From: Hyphomicrobium_A sp964493785 | GTDB taxonomy: Bacteria; Pseudomonadota; Alphaproteobacteria; Rhizobiales; Hyphomicrobiaceae | NCBI GenBank assembly: GCA_964493785.1 | Contig: CAZBPM010000008.1 | Span: 1 to 64,000, forward strand | Direction: 5' to 3' | Length of the DNA: 64,000 nt | Shown here: in pieces, positions 1 to 6,998 of the stretch | Layout of the letters: the number at the start of each line of letters is the position of its first letter | Position numbering within the stretch: the first letter of the stretch is position 1 | Position numbers and translations under genes: made by a program | Notes under the pieces: model-generated | The model's input: only the letters and a program-made list of their open reading frames with translations | What the model was told of the DNA's origin: nothing | Database searches by the model: none

Positions 1-308
1 GAGAGCGACATCACCTGGAAGCCGCCGCTGTCGGTGAGGATCGGTCCGTCCCAACGAATGAAATTGTGCAGGCCACCGAGGCGAGCGACGCGTTCGGCGC
101 CGGGGCGCAGCATCAGGTGATAAGTGTTGCCGAGGATGATGTCGGCACCCGCAGCCTTCACCTGATCGAAGTAGAGCGCCTTGACGGTGCCGACGGTCCC
201 GACCGGCATGAAGGCCGGCGTGCGCACGATCCCATGCGGCGTCGACACCGTGCCGAGGCGCGCGTTGCCGTCGCTGGCCTCTAAGCGAAACTCGAACGTG
301 TCAGCCAT
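1..308 (-). CDS. tgt: Queuine tRNA-ribosyltransferase, 3' truncated by window edge
   Basis: Tgt exchanges guanine 34 for a queuosine precursor in tRNAs with GUN anticodons, in the cytoplasm. The first 102 residues are present and run off the left edge of the window. Visible family motifs are TPAFMPVGT near residue 30, GNTYHL near 60 and DSGGFQ near 93, which holds the aspartate corresponding to the general acid/base of the Zymomonas enzyme. The ATG overlaps the stop of the small upstream ORF, and queA lies just before that, so the queuosine genes are probably co-transcribed and translationally coupled. Confidence 0.95.
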   Translation of the reverse strand, partial: MADTFEFRLEASDGNARLGTVSTPHGIVRTPAFMPVGTVGTVKALYFDQVKAAGADIILGNTYHLMLRPGAERVARLGGLHNFIRWDGPILTDSGGFQVMSL

Positions 309-570
309 CGAACTCCTTGTCGTGTACGGGGGCTTGCGGCGCTTGCTGGTCCAGCGAGCTGCGGTACTGAATGCAGCCCCGCATAAACCGGTCCCAGGGC
401 GGGACGGCGATGGCCGGATCGACCCGCTCGGGAAGCAGATCCCAAAGGTGCGGATGATACCAGCATAGGTCATGACCGCTGGCGTCGCGGTGGCGCCGAA
501 TACCGTTGCGGAGCTTCGTGACTTCGGCGATCAGGCGATCGCGATCCATGCTTTTCAGGTCTTCATCCAT
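301..570 (-). CDS. Small conserved hypothetical protein between queA and tgt
   Basis: An 89-residue cytoplasmic protein of unknown function. The ATG at 570 sits inside the last codons of queA (ATGGATGA overlap), and its stop overlaps the tgt start, so it is embedded in the queA-tgt operon with tight coupling at both ends. It begins with a charged helical stretch (MDRDRLIAEVTKLR) and has a central CWYHPHLWDLLPE segment. I recall similar short proteins at this place in other rhizobia, which supports it being a real gene. No catalytic motif is seen. A role tied to queuosine is only suggested by position. Confidence 0.75.
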   Translation of the reverse strand: MDEDLKSMDRDRLIAEVTKLRNGIRRHRDASGHDLCWYHPHLWDLLPERVDPAIAVPPWDRFMRGCIQYRSSLDQQAPQAPVHDKEFDG

Positions 571-1651
571 GGCGCATCTCCTCCCTCGGCCATAACAGGC
601 TCGCGTCGCCATATGAATAGAACCGGTAGCCGGTGCCAATAGCGTGGCGATAGGCCGCCTGCATGCGCTCTAGGCCGGCGAAGGCCGAGACCAGCATGAA
701 CAGGGTCGAGCGCGGCAGGTGGAAGTTGGTCATCAGGATGTCGACCACGCGGAAGCGATAGCCGGGCGTAATGAATATGTCGGTCGAGCCGGCGAAGGGT
801 TGCAGCTCGCCGGACGCGGCGGCGCTCTCGAGCAGGCGCAACGAGGTGGTGCCGACGGCGACGATGCGGCCGCCGCGTGCGTGCACATCCTTGAGAGCGG
901 CGACGGTCTGGGCGCTGACCTCGCCCCATTCGGCGTGCATCTTGTGGGCGCTGGTGTCTTCGGCCTTTACCGGCAGAAACGTTCCGGCACCGACGTGCAG
1001 CGTGACGAAATGGCGGGAGATACCGCGTTCGTCCAGCGCGGCCAGTAACTCGGGTGTGAAGTGCAGGCCGGCGGTCGGCGCGGCGACGGCGCCGTCATGG
1101 GCGGCGTAAACGGTCTGATAGTCGGTGCGGTCGGCCGCCTCGACACCGCGCCTGCCGGCGATGTAGGGCGGCAGCGGCATCTGGCCGACGACAGCGATGG
1201 CGGCGTCGAGATCGGGACCGGAAAGATCGAAGGCGATATCGACCTCGCCGGCGTCGCCGCGCGCCGCGACCGTCGCGTCCAATGCGCCCATCATGCACAT
1301 CGCGCCGTCGTGGCCGAAGTGCAGGCGGTCGCCCACCTGCAGGCGCTTTGCCGGACGGGCGAGCGCGCGCCAGCGCTCTGGCGCCAGCCGCTCGATCAGC
1401 GTGACAGCGACGTTGGCTTCGAGATCGCCGCGGCGGCGGATGCCTTCGAGAGCCGCCGGAATGACGCGCGTGTCGTTGAAGACGAGAGCGTCACCGGGGC
1501 GAAGCAGATCGGGCAGCTCGCGCGCGATGCGGTCGCCGAACGCTCCGTCTGTCGCCGGCACGACGAGCATCCGCGCGCTGTCGCGCGGCACCACAGGATG
1601 CAGCGCAATGCGGTCCTCGGGCAGGTCAAAATCGAAGAGGTCGGTACGCAT
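563..1651 (-). CDS. queA: S-adenosylmethionine:tRNA ribosyltransferase-isomerase
   Basis: QueA transfers and isomerises the ribose of SAM onto 7-aminomethyl-7-deazaguanine in tRNA to give epoxyqueuosine. The protein has 362 residues, the expected size. It opens with MRTDLFDFDLPEDRIA and contains PTAGLHFT and GTTSLRLLES, both hallmarks of the family. Its stop overlaps the next ORF, which in turn overlaps tgt, so the later queuosine steps are encoded together. Nothing is unusual in the sequence. Confidence 0.97.
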   Translation of the reverse strand: MRTDLFDFDLPEDRIALHPVVPRDSARMLVVPATDGAFGDRIARELPDLLRPGDALVFNDTRVIPAALEGIRRRGDLEANVAVTLIERLAPERWRALARPAKRLQVGDRLHFGHDGAMCMMGALDATVAARGDAGEVDIAFDLSGPDLDAAIAVVGQMPLPPYIAGRRGVEAADRTDYQTVYAAHDGAVAAPTAGLHFTPELLAALDERGISRHFVTLHVGAGTFLPVKAEDTSAHKMHAEWGEVSAQTVAALKDVHARGGRIVAVGTTSLRLLESAAASGELQPFAGSTDIFITPGYRFRVVDILMTNFHLPRSTLFMLVSAFAGLERMQAAYRHAIGTGYRFYSYGDASLLWPREEMRHG

Positions 1652-1658
1652 CGGGCGA

Positions 1659-2108
1659 TCAGGTGAAGCGAATGAGCAGCGCGCCGAGCACCAGCAGACA
1701 GGCGCCGGCCACGCGGCCGAGGGAAAGCTCGCGCACGGCGAGACCGAAGAACCCGAACTTGTCGAGCATCATCCCTGCGATGAGCTGCCCCGAGACGACA
1801 AATGCCATCGTCGCGGCGGTGCCGATCTTAGGCGTGAGGATGAGCGCGACGGTGACATAAGTGGCACCCATGATGCCGCCCGCAAAGAACATCCATAGCG
1901 GCGGGGCGCGCCAGGCGATGGTAGTGCCGTTCGCCTGCTGCACGATCAGCGTCAATGCGAGCAGCACTATAGTGCCGGCGATAAACGAGGCCGACGCCGC
2001 TGCGAGCGGCATGCCGAGGCTATGGGAAAGCTGGGCGTTGATGGGCGACTGCAGCGCGATCAACATGCCCGCCGCAACACCGAGGAGCGACCAGATCGCT
2101 ACCGACAT
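1659..2108 (-). CDS. YdcZ/DUF606-type DMT family membrane protein
   Basis: A 149-residue, very hydrophobic inner-membrane protein with about five membrane segments. It begins MSVAIWSLLGVAAGMLIALQ and ends GACLLVLGALLIRF. The pattern, with QSPIN near the start and a central GGIMGATYV, matches the short DUF606/YdcZ branch of the drug/metabolite transporter superfamily, which usually works as a pair or dimer. Only one half is encoded here. The substrate is unknown. It ends 7 bp before queA, so it may be the promoter-proximal member of that operon. Confidence 0.8.
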   Translation of the reverse strand: MSVAIWSLLGVAAGMLIALQSPINAQLSHSLGMPLAAASASFIAGTIVLLALTLIVQQANGTTIAWRAPPLWMFFAGGIMGATYVTVALILTPKIGTAATMAFVVSGQLIAGMMLDKFGFFGLAVRELSLGRVAGACLLVLGALLIRFT

Positions 2109-2127
2109 GACATTGTATCTCCGACGC

Positions 2128-2505
2128 TCAGGCCTTGCGGCTGAATAGCTCCCAGAAACCCGATACGGCCACCAGAAGCCAGCCCACGATCATCGCCGTG
2201 CCGCCGGTCGGGGCCGCCATGGGGAACAGTCGCGCGCCCTCCATCGTCCGCAGGGCGATGTCGGCGCTGAAGAGGCTCGCGCCGACGAGCAGCACCAGGG
2301 CTGCGATCTGCGACAGGCGCGGGCACGAAGCCTGCACCGTCACGGCGACGAGGGCGATGGCCGCCGCGGCGTGCATAATGAGCAAGTATGCCGGCGTCGT
2401 CAGCGCGGAAAGGTCAGCGCCGTGCGCACCAACTGCTGCGAGCGCAACTCCGGCTGCGCCGGCGAGGCCGGCGTAGGCGATGAGCGCTGCACGAAATGCC
2501 TGCAT
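2128..2505 (-). CDS. DUF423-family small membrane protein
   Basis: A 125-residue integral membrane protein with four predicted segments. The start at 2505 was chosen over an upstream in-frame start because an AAAGGA site lies just before it and the N-terminus then forms a membrane segment. The AAVGAHG motif near residue 25 and the closing APTGGTAMIVGWLL are typical of the YgdD/DUF423 family, whose function is unknown. It precedes the DUF606 gene by 19 bp on the same strand. Confidence 0.8.
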   Translation of the reverse strand: MQAFRAALIAYAGLAGAAGVALAAVGAHGADLSALTTPAYLLIMHAAAAIALVAVTVQASCPRLSQIAALVLLVGASLFSADIALRTMEGARLFPMAAPTGGTAMIVGWLLVAVSGFWELFSRKA

Positions 2506-2623
2506 TGCGAATTCCTTTTCCGCATCCTGCGATGCATTGTGCCTTCCCCTCCCCCGGATGCGGCCTCTCGATCGCATCCGGCCTCTCCCCACCAGGGAGC
2601 GAGGGTTGTCGCGGTCGCGCGGC

Positions 2624-3097
2624 TTATGCCGCGTCGGCTGCGACCTTCACAGAGATCATGCGGTCGGGATTTTGGACCGGCTCTCCGCGCTTGATCTTGT
2701 CGACGTTCTCCATGCCTTCAACGACCTTGCCCCAGACGGTGTACTGGTTGTCGAGGAACGTGGCGTCGTCGAACACGATGAAGAACTGGCTGTTGGCGCT
2801 ATCGGGGCTCTGGGCGCGGGCCATCGAGCAGACGCCGCGGACGTGGGGCTCGCGGTTGAACTCGGCCTTCAGGTTCGGATAGCTCGAGCCGCCAGTGCCC
2901 AGACCCTTGGGGCAGCCGGTCTGCGCCATGAAGCCCTCGATGACGCGATGGAACGGGATGCCATCATAGAAGCCTTCGCGGGCGAGCTGCTTGATACGCT
3001 CGACATGCTTGGGGGCGAGGTCGGGGCGCAACTCGATGACCACGGGGCCTTGGGTCGTCTCGATGAGGAGGGTGTTCTCGGGGTCGGCAGTCGCCAT
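2624..3097 (-). CDS. ppiB: Cytoplasmic cyclophilin-type peptidyl-prolyl isomerase
   Basis: Catalyses cis-trans isomerisation of proline bonds. The protein has 157 residues from the ATG at 3097, preceded by GGAG. An in-frame TTG 12 bp upstream is less likely. There is no signal peptide, so it is cytoplasmic. Cyclophilin motifs are present: FHRVIEGFMAQTG with the catalytic Arg, and SANSQFFIVF. It lies beside a second, exported cyclophilin gene with very similar core sequence, pointing to an old tandem duplication in which one copy gained an export signal. Confidence 0.93.
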   Translation of the reverse strand: MATADPENTLLIETTQGPVVIELRPDLAPKHVERIKQLAREGFYDGIPFHRVIEGFMAQTGCPKGLGTGGSSYPNLKAEFNREPHVRGVCSMARAQSPDSANSQFFIVFDDATFLDNQYTVWGKVVEGMENVDKIKRGEPVQNPDRMISVKVAADAA

Positions 3098-3306
3098 GGT
3101 TGTCTCCAAGCGGTTGGGGGTTGTCTGGTTGGGCTGTCTGGGGCGTAGGGTTTAGGGCGTCAGCCGGCCGACGGCAAATCCCGGCCTTTTCTGGCGGGAT
3201 TTCCCACTATTGGCGCTTAGCTGCACATCCCGGAATGGGTGGTCGTGCGCCGCAGGGCAAGGTCAGGGTGCCAGAGGGACGAATGCCGGAAGCGCGACGT
3301 CCGCCG

Positions 3307-3855
3307 TCACTTGGCGTCCGACTGGAGGTAGACCTTCTCCATTACATCGGGGATGGCGGGTGGCTCGCCCTTGGTGATCTTGTCGACGGCGTCCATGCCT
3401 TCGACCACCTGGCCCCAGACGGTGTACTGGCCGGTGAGGCTGGAGCAGCCGTTGTCGTCGAAGCAGATGAAGAACTGGCTGTTGGCGCTGTTGGGATCGG
3501 CGGTGCGCGCAGCGCCGATGGTGCCGCGCTTGTAAGGCTCGGCGGAGAACTCGGCCGGAAGGTCGGGGTAGTTGGAGCCGCCGGAGCCGCTGCCCGAGGG
3601 GTCGCCGGTCTGGGCCATGAAGCCGCCGATGACGCGATGGAACTTGAGGCCATCGTAGAAGCCCTCCTTGGCGAGGGTCTTTACCCGTTCGACGTGCTTG
3701 GGCGCGAGGTCCGGCCGCAGCTTCACCAGCACCTTGCCGTGCTTGGTCTCAATCACGAGTATGTCGCTATCGGCGCTCGCAACTTTCGGCTGGTCGGAGC
3801 ACGCGGTCCCGGCGATTGCGAAAAATGCCAGAACAAGGCACGTCAACATCCGCAT
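3307..3855 (-). CDS. Exported cyclophilin-type peptidyl-prolyl isomerase
   Basis: A 182-residue cyclophilin with an N-terminal export signal (MRMLTCLVLAFFAIAGTAC). The cysteine after GTA could be a weak lipobox, so it is either a lipoprotein or a soluble periplasmic foldase. The catalytic core FHRVIGGFMAQTG and SANSQFFICF is intact. A short insertion with a CSSL segment follows FDDNG. It belongs to the same gene pair as the cytoplasmic cyclophilin and lies between it and coaD, a common arrangement in rhizobia. Confidence 0.92.
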   Translation of the reverse strand: MRMLTCLVLAFFAIAGTACSDQPKVASADSDILVIETKHGKVLVKLRPDLAPKHVERVKTLAKEGFYDGLKFHRVIGGFMAQTGDPSGSGSGGSNYPDLPAEFSAEPYKRGTIGAARTADPNSANSQFFICFDDNGCSSLTGQYTVWGQVVEGMDAVDKITKGEPPAIPDVMEKVYLQSDAK

Positions 3856-3982
3856 GGCGCATCCTTCCGATTGCTTGATGAGATAGTGGCAGCAGCGCGG
3901 GATTCGTCTGCTCAGGCCGCATTCTTACCGCTCTGCCGCGAGCGCGCAACTTTCGCATTGCGACGGCGCGATCACGTCTCGG

Positions 3983-4489
3983 CTAGGCCCCGGCGGACGG
4001 CGCCTTGGCCGCCAGAACCGCTGCGACCGCCGGGGAGACGAACGGGCTCACGTCGCCCCCCATTTCGGCGATCTGGCGGACGAGATTGGCGGCAATGTGA
4101 GACGCGGACGGGCTTGCCGCCAGGAAGATGGTCTCGATATCCGGCGCCATGGCGGCGTTCATGCCGGCCATGCGCATCTCGTAGTCGAAGTCGGTGGCGT
4201 CACGCAGGCCGCGCACGATCATAGCGGCGCCCTGGTCGCGCGCGGCTTCGACCGCGAGGCCGTCGAAGGTGGTGATCTCGATAATCGTGCCGGTTGCTTC
4301 GACTATGGCCAAAGTCTCCGACGCCAACATCTCGAGACGCTCCGCGATCGAGAACAGCGGTCGTTTGGCATCGTGCGTGCCGACGCCGATCACCAGCTTG
4401 TCGACGAGATGGCTCGCGCGCGTGATGACGTCGATGTGCCCCAGCGTCACCGGGTCGAAGGAGCCAGGATAGAAGGCGATGCGCTGCAT
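3983..4489 (-). CDS. coaD: Pantetheine-phosphate adenylyltransferase
   Basis: CoaD transfers AMP from ATP to 4'-phosphopantetheine, the penultimate step of coenzyme A synthesis. The product has 168 residues, the usual length. It begins MQRIAFYPGSFDPVTLGH, carrying the nucleotidyltransferase TxGH motif, and has RGLRDATDFDYEMRMAGMN in the middle. An open frame extends far upstream through ompW, but the start at 4489 fits the conserved N-terminus. It is followed on the same strand by the cyclophilin pair. Confidence 0.96.
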   Translation of the reverse strand: MQRIAFYPGSFDPVTLGHIDVITRASHLVDKLVIGVGTHDAKRPLFSIAERLEMLASETLAIVEATGTIIEITTFDGLAVEAARDQGAAMIVRGLRDATDFDYEMRMAGMNAAMAPDIETIFLAASPSASHIAANLVRQIAEMGGDVSPFVSPAVAAVLAAKAPSAGA

Positions 4490-4603
4490 TCTGCGGTCAG
4501 GCCCTGATGAGTGCGTGCCGGGGCGTCGCGCAAATCGAGTTGCAGCGACACATGACAACGCCCGTGCAGTCCTGAATAGACGGCTACAGCCTTTGCGTAA
4601 AGA

Positions 4604-4630
4604 AAAGGGCCCGACAATGCCGGGCCCTTT
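4604..4630 (-). terminator. Rho-independent terminator of ompW
   Basis: A ten-pair GC-rich hairpin (AAAGGGCCCG with its complement, short loop). On the minus strand it is followed by TTTTCTTT. It lies 26 bp beyond the ompW stop and upstream of coaD, so it separates the two genes. Confidence 0.9.
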
Positions 4631-4656
4631 CAGATCAATCTTGAGGGCGGTCGACC

Positions 4657-5340
4657 TTACTTCAGCGGGACTGCCTCGCGGGCGCCGAAGATGTCGGACA
4701 GGTTGAAGCGGTAGCCAAGGTTCGCCGTGACGTACAGCGGATCGATGTCGTGGTTGGCAACGACGCCGCTGGAATAGGTCAGCTTCGTTTCCTCCCAGAC
4801 CTTCTTTACGTCGACGCCGAGCGACCAGCCCTGGCCGAGGTCGTAGTCGACGCCAGCCTGCAGCGCGAAGCCCCAGCTGTCGTCGAAATCGACGCTGCCG
4901 CCGATGTTCGACTTCTCGTCGAAGTAATGGATCCACTGGACGCCAGCGCCGACGTAAGGCTTGAAGGCGCCCATGCCGTCGAAGTGGTATTGCGCCGTCA
5001 GGATCGGCGGGAAGACCCACGTGGAGGCCAGCTTGCCCAATCCGTCGAGGGCGCCGGACTTACCTTCCACGTTGAGCTGGGCGAAGCAGCAGAAGAGCTC
5101 AACGGCCCAGTTCTTATTGAGGTAGTAGGTGAGCGTGAGCGTCGGAATGACCGTGTCGTTGACCTCCGCCTGGCCGAGGCCGGCGGGCGTCGTCGACGTG
5201 GTGTCGTTATCCAAAATGACACCCGTGACGCCGAGCTTTGCCTGGAAGTTGCCGTCGCTATCTCCAGCCTGTGCGGGAAGTGCTACGGCAGCGCCGGCGG
5301 CCAACGCGGCCAGGCCAAACCAGATCGTCTTTGCTTGCAT
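4657..5340 (-). CDS. ompW: OmpW-family outer-membrane beta-barrel protein
   Basis: A 227-residue outer-membrane barrel. Residues 1-25 form a signal peptide ending in ALPAQA. The alternating hydrophobic strands, the VIPTLTLTYYLNKNWAVE segment and the closing LGYRFNLSDIFGAREAVPLK fit the OmpW family, eight-stranded barrels that pass small hydrophobic compounds. It is divergent from an Fnr-like regulator; a perfect FNR-type box lies about 260 bp upstream of the start. In enterobacteria ompW is known to respond to FNR, so oxygen control is plausible here but not shown. Confidence 0.85.
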   Translation of the reverse strand: MQAKTIWFGLAALAAGAAVALPAQAGDSDGNFQAKLGVTGVILDNDTTSTTPAGLGQAEVNDTVIPTLTLTYYLNKNWAVELFCCFAQLNVEGKSGALDGLGKLASTWVFPPILTAQYHFDGMGAFKPYVGAGVQWIHYFDEKSNIGGSVDFDDSWGFALQAGVDYDLGQGWSLGVDVKKVWEETKLTYSSGVVANHDIDPLYVTANLGYRFNLSDIFGAREAVPLK

Positions 5341-5594
5341 CTCAGTGCCCCTATTCCCCGGCCCCCGGGTCCGCGCCCCCACGGCGCATGACGACTCGGA
5401 GCCACGTCGATGTGCACAACCTCGTCTCGAACCTGTTGATTGCCGAGGGATAAAGGGCCGCCGAAGCTGACGGAGATCAGCACCGTGCAGGTCGCAAGCG
5501 CTCTGTTGCACCATCGCCACGAAAACGTTGACACCGCTCAATAACTGCCGGGCGACTACGCCGCAGCAGCGACAAGGGTGCTCGTGCGCGGACA

Positions 5595-5608
5595 TTGATC
5601 GGGATCAA
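5595..5608. promoter_or_regulatory. FNR/FixK-type binding box
   Basis: The sequence TTGATCGGGATCAA is a perfect match to the FNR/Anr consensus TTGAT-N4-ATCAA. It lies 34 bp before the predicted start of an Fnr-family regulator, suggesting autoregulation, and on the divergent side of ompW. The identical 14 bases occur again at 54733 ahead of a cytochrome c gene. Confidence 0.75.
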
Positions 5609-5642
5609 GCCGTGTGCGGACAGGCGAGGCAATATCGCCGCG

Positions 5643-6383
5643 ATGACAATATTCGACAGCACATTACAGGCCCCCGTGAGCCAGCCTCAGACCTCGCTTC
5701 GACCAGTCGGCCGGACCGGGGAGGCGGAAGTGGCGTTTCGCGAGCACGCGACGCCTGTCCGCACCCGCCGGCGCCAGCGACTTGGGATCGATCCCGCACC
5801 GAACGAGTCGGTTTACATCGTCCGGTCCGGCTTGCTCGGGGTCGAAGCCTCGACGCCGGGGAAGCCGCGGCAGATTCTCGAGCTATTCTACCCCGGCGAC
5901 GTCATCCGGCGTGCGCTGGTTCCCGATCTGCCAGGCGTCACGCTGACGGCTCTCAACGTCACCGAGGTTTGGCGGCTGCCGGCGCGGAGTTTCGATGCGC
6001 TCCTTGCTGCCAATCAGGAACTGCTGGCGCAGACGCAGCGGCGTCTGGCCGAGCAACATGCGCGTGCGCTGCTGCACGCTTCGATCATCGGAGGTCTCAC
6101 CGGCGACGAGCGCTTCGCGTCGCTGCTGGTAGAGCTGGGACTTCGGCTCGGCGCAGCAGGCGCGGGCGGAAAATCGTTCGACGTGCCGCTCTCGCGCACG
6201 GACATCGCCGACTATCTGGCGCTAAATCCGGACACGCTGAGCCGGATCACGTCGCGGTTCAAGACGCGGGGGCTGCTGCAGCACTCGCGCAATGGGCACA
6301 CGGTTCTGCCGGCGTGGGATACGCTGTGCTCGGCCACGCCGCTCGCGGCGCCGCTGCTGGCGCTGCACGCACCTCGGACCTGA
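5643..6383 (+). CDS. Crp/Fnr-family transcriptional regulator without Fe-S cysteines
   Basis: A 246-residue regulator: an N-terminal cyclic-nucleotide-fold sensor (about 25-130), a dimerisation helix, then a helix-turn-helix at about 183-212 (LSRTDIADYLALNPDTLSR). The recognition helix reads DTLSR where FNR has ETISR, so it probably reads an FNR-like half site with a conservative Glu-to-Asp change. There is only one cysteine, near the C-terminus, so an oxygen-labile Fe-S cluster of the FNR type is not expected; a FixK/Dnr-like role is more likely. A TTG at 5595 would also be in frame but overlaps the FNR box, so ATG 5643 is preferred. Confidence 0.85.
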   Translation: MTIFDSTLQAPVSQPQTSLRPVGRTGEAEVAFREHATPVRTRRRQRLGIDPAPNESVYIVRSGLLGVEASTPGKPRQILELFYPGDVIRRALVPDLPGVTLTALNVTEVWRLPARSFDALLAANQELLAQTQRRLAEQHARALLHASIIGGLTGDERFASLLVELGLRLGAAGAGGKSFDVPLSRTDIADYLALNPDTLSRITSRFKTRGLLQHSRNGHTVLPAWDTLCSATPLAAPLLALHAPRT

Positions 6384-6419
6384 ACCTATCGAAACAGCGC
6401 GCAGGAATAGCCAATCGAG

Positions 6420-6998
6420 CTATTTGAGCGGCAAGTAGCCGATACTTACGTCCTTCGCTCTGACAAGGTTTGGGCCGCCTTCTTCTGCATACGCCGTCGC
6501 GCCATCCAGGATCGACATTACAAGAGTTGCCGCGGCGGCCGTTGCAGGACCTTGCACCAGCGCCCTCACCTGTTCCGGAGGTGAGGCATGAAACCTTGCG
6601 AACAAATCCTGAAGTTCTGAAATCCTCCGGCTTTGTAGGGCGCTCGCGTGGCTTGGCTCGTCGCTGCTCTCAAACACCATTGCGGCGTACAGGGTCGCTC
6701 GGCTGTTCAGCCTGACAAGCGGGAAGGTGGCAATAGCACCGACGATGCTGCTTGGAGGAATGTGCGGCCCGTCTGTTTTCTCAATCTGCGAAATCAGGCT
6801 ACTCGTCGGGGTTACGAGGGGCGCAAAATCCGCCGGAGCAAGCGTGGATCCATTACTGTCTTTTTGAAAGGCGACGCGGATATTGCGGGCTGCCAAACCG
6901 CTGTCCTCCGTAAACCCAACATCGGCCGACAAAAACGCAACGCACAACAATAGTGCATATTGAAAGGTCGAGACCGCCAACCTTGATCTAATGGTCAT
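6420..6998 (-). CDS. Secreted hypothetical protein coupled to gyrA
   Basis: A 192-residue protein with a probable signal peptide (about residues 1-31). No family was recognised. Its ATG overlaps the gyrA stop (ATGA), so it would be translated from the gyrA message. The wobble-position GC looks lower than in gyrA, which hints at later acquisition. The central part has PLVTPTSSLISQIEKTDG, and the C-terminal part is alanine-rich with VMSILDGATAYAEEGG. An exported protein coupled to DNA gyrase is an odd pairing. Confidence 0.65.
   Translation of the reverse strand: MTIRSRLAVSTFQYALLLCVAFLSADVGFTEDSGLAARNIRVAFQKDSNGSTLAPADFAPLVTPTSSLISQIEKTDGPHIPPSSIVGAIATFPLVRLNSRATLYAAMVFESSDEPSHASALQSRRISELQDLFARFHASPPEQVRALVQGPATAAAATLVMSILDGATAYAEEGGPNLVRAKDVSIGYLPLK

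Noticed and set aside
5595..5642. TTG at 5595 as start of the Fnr-like regulator
   Set aside because: It would put the FNR box inside the coding region and adds 16 residues that do not look like part of the family.
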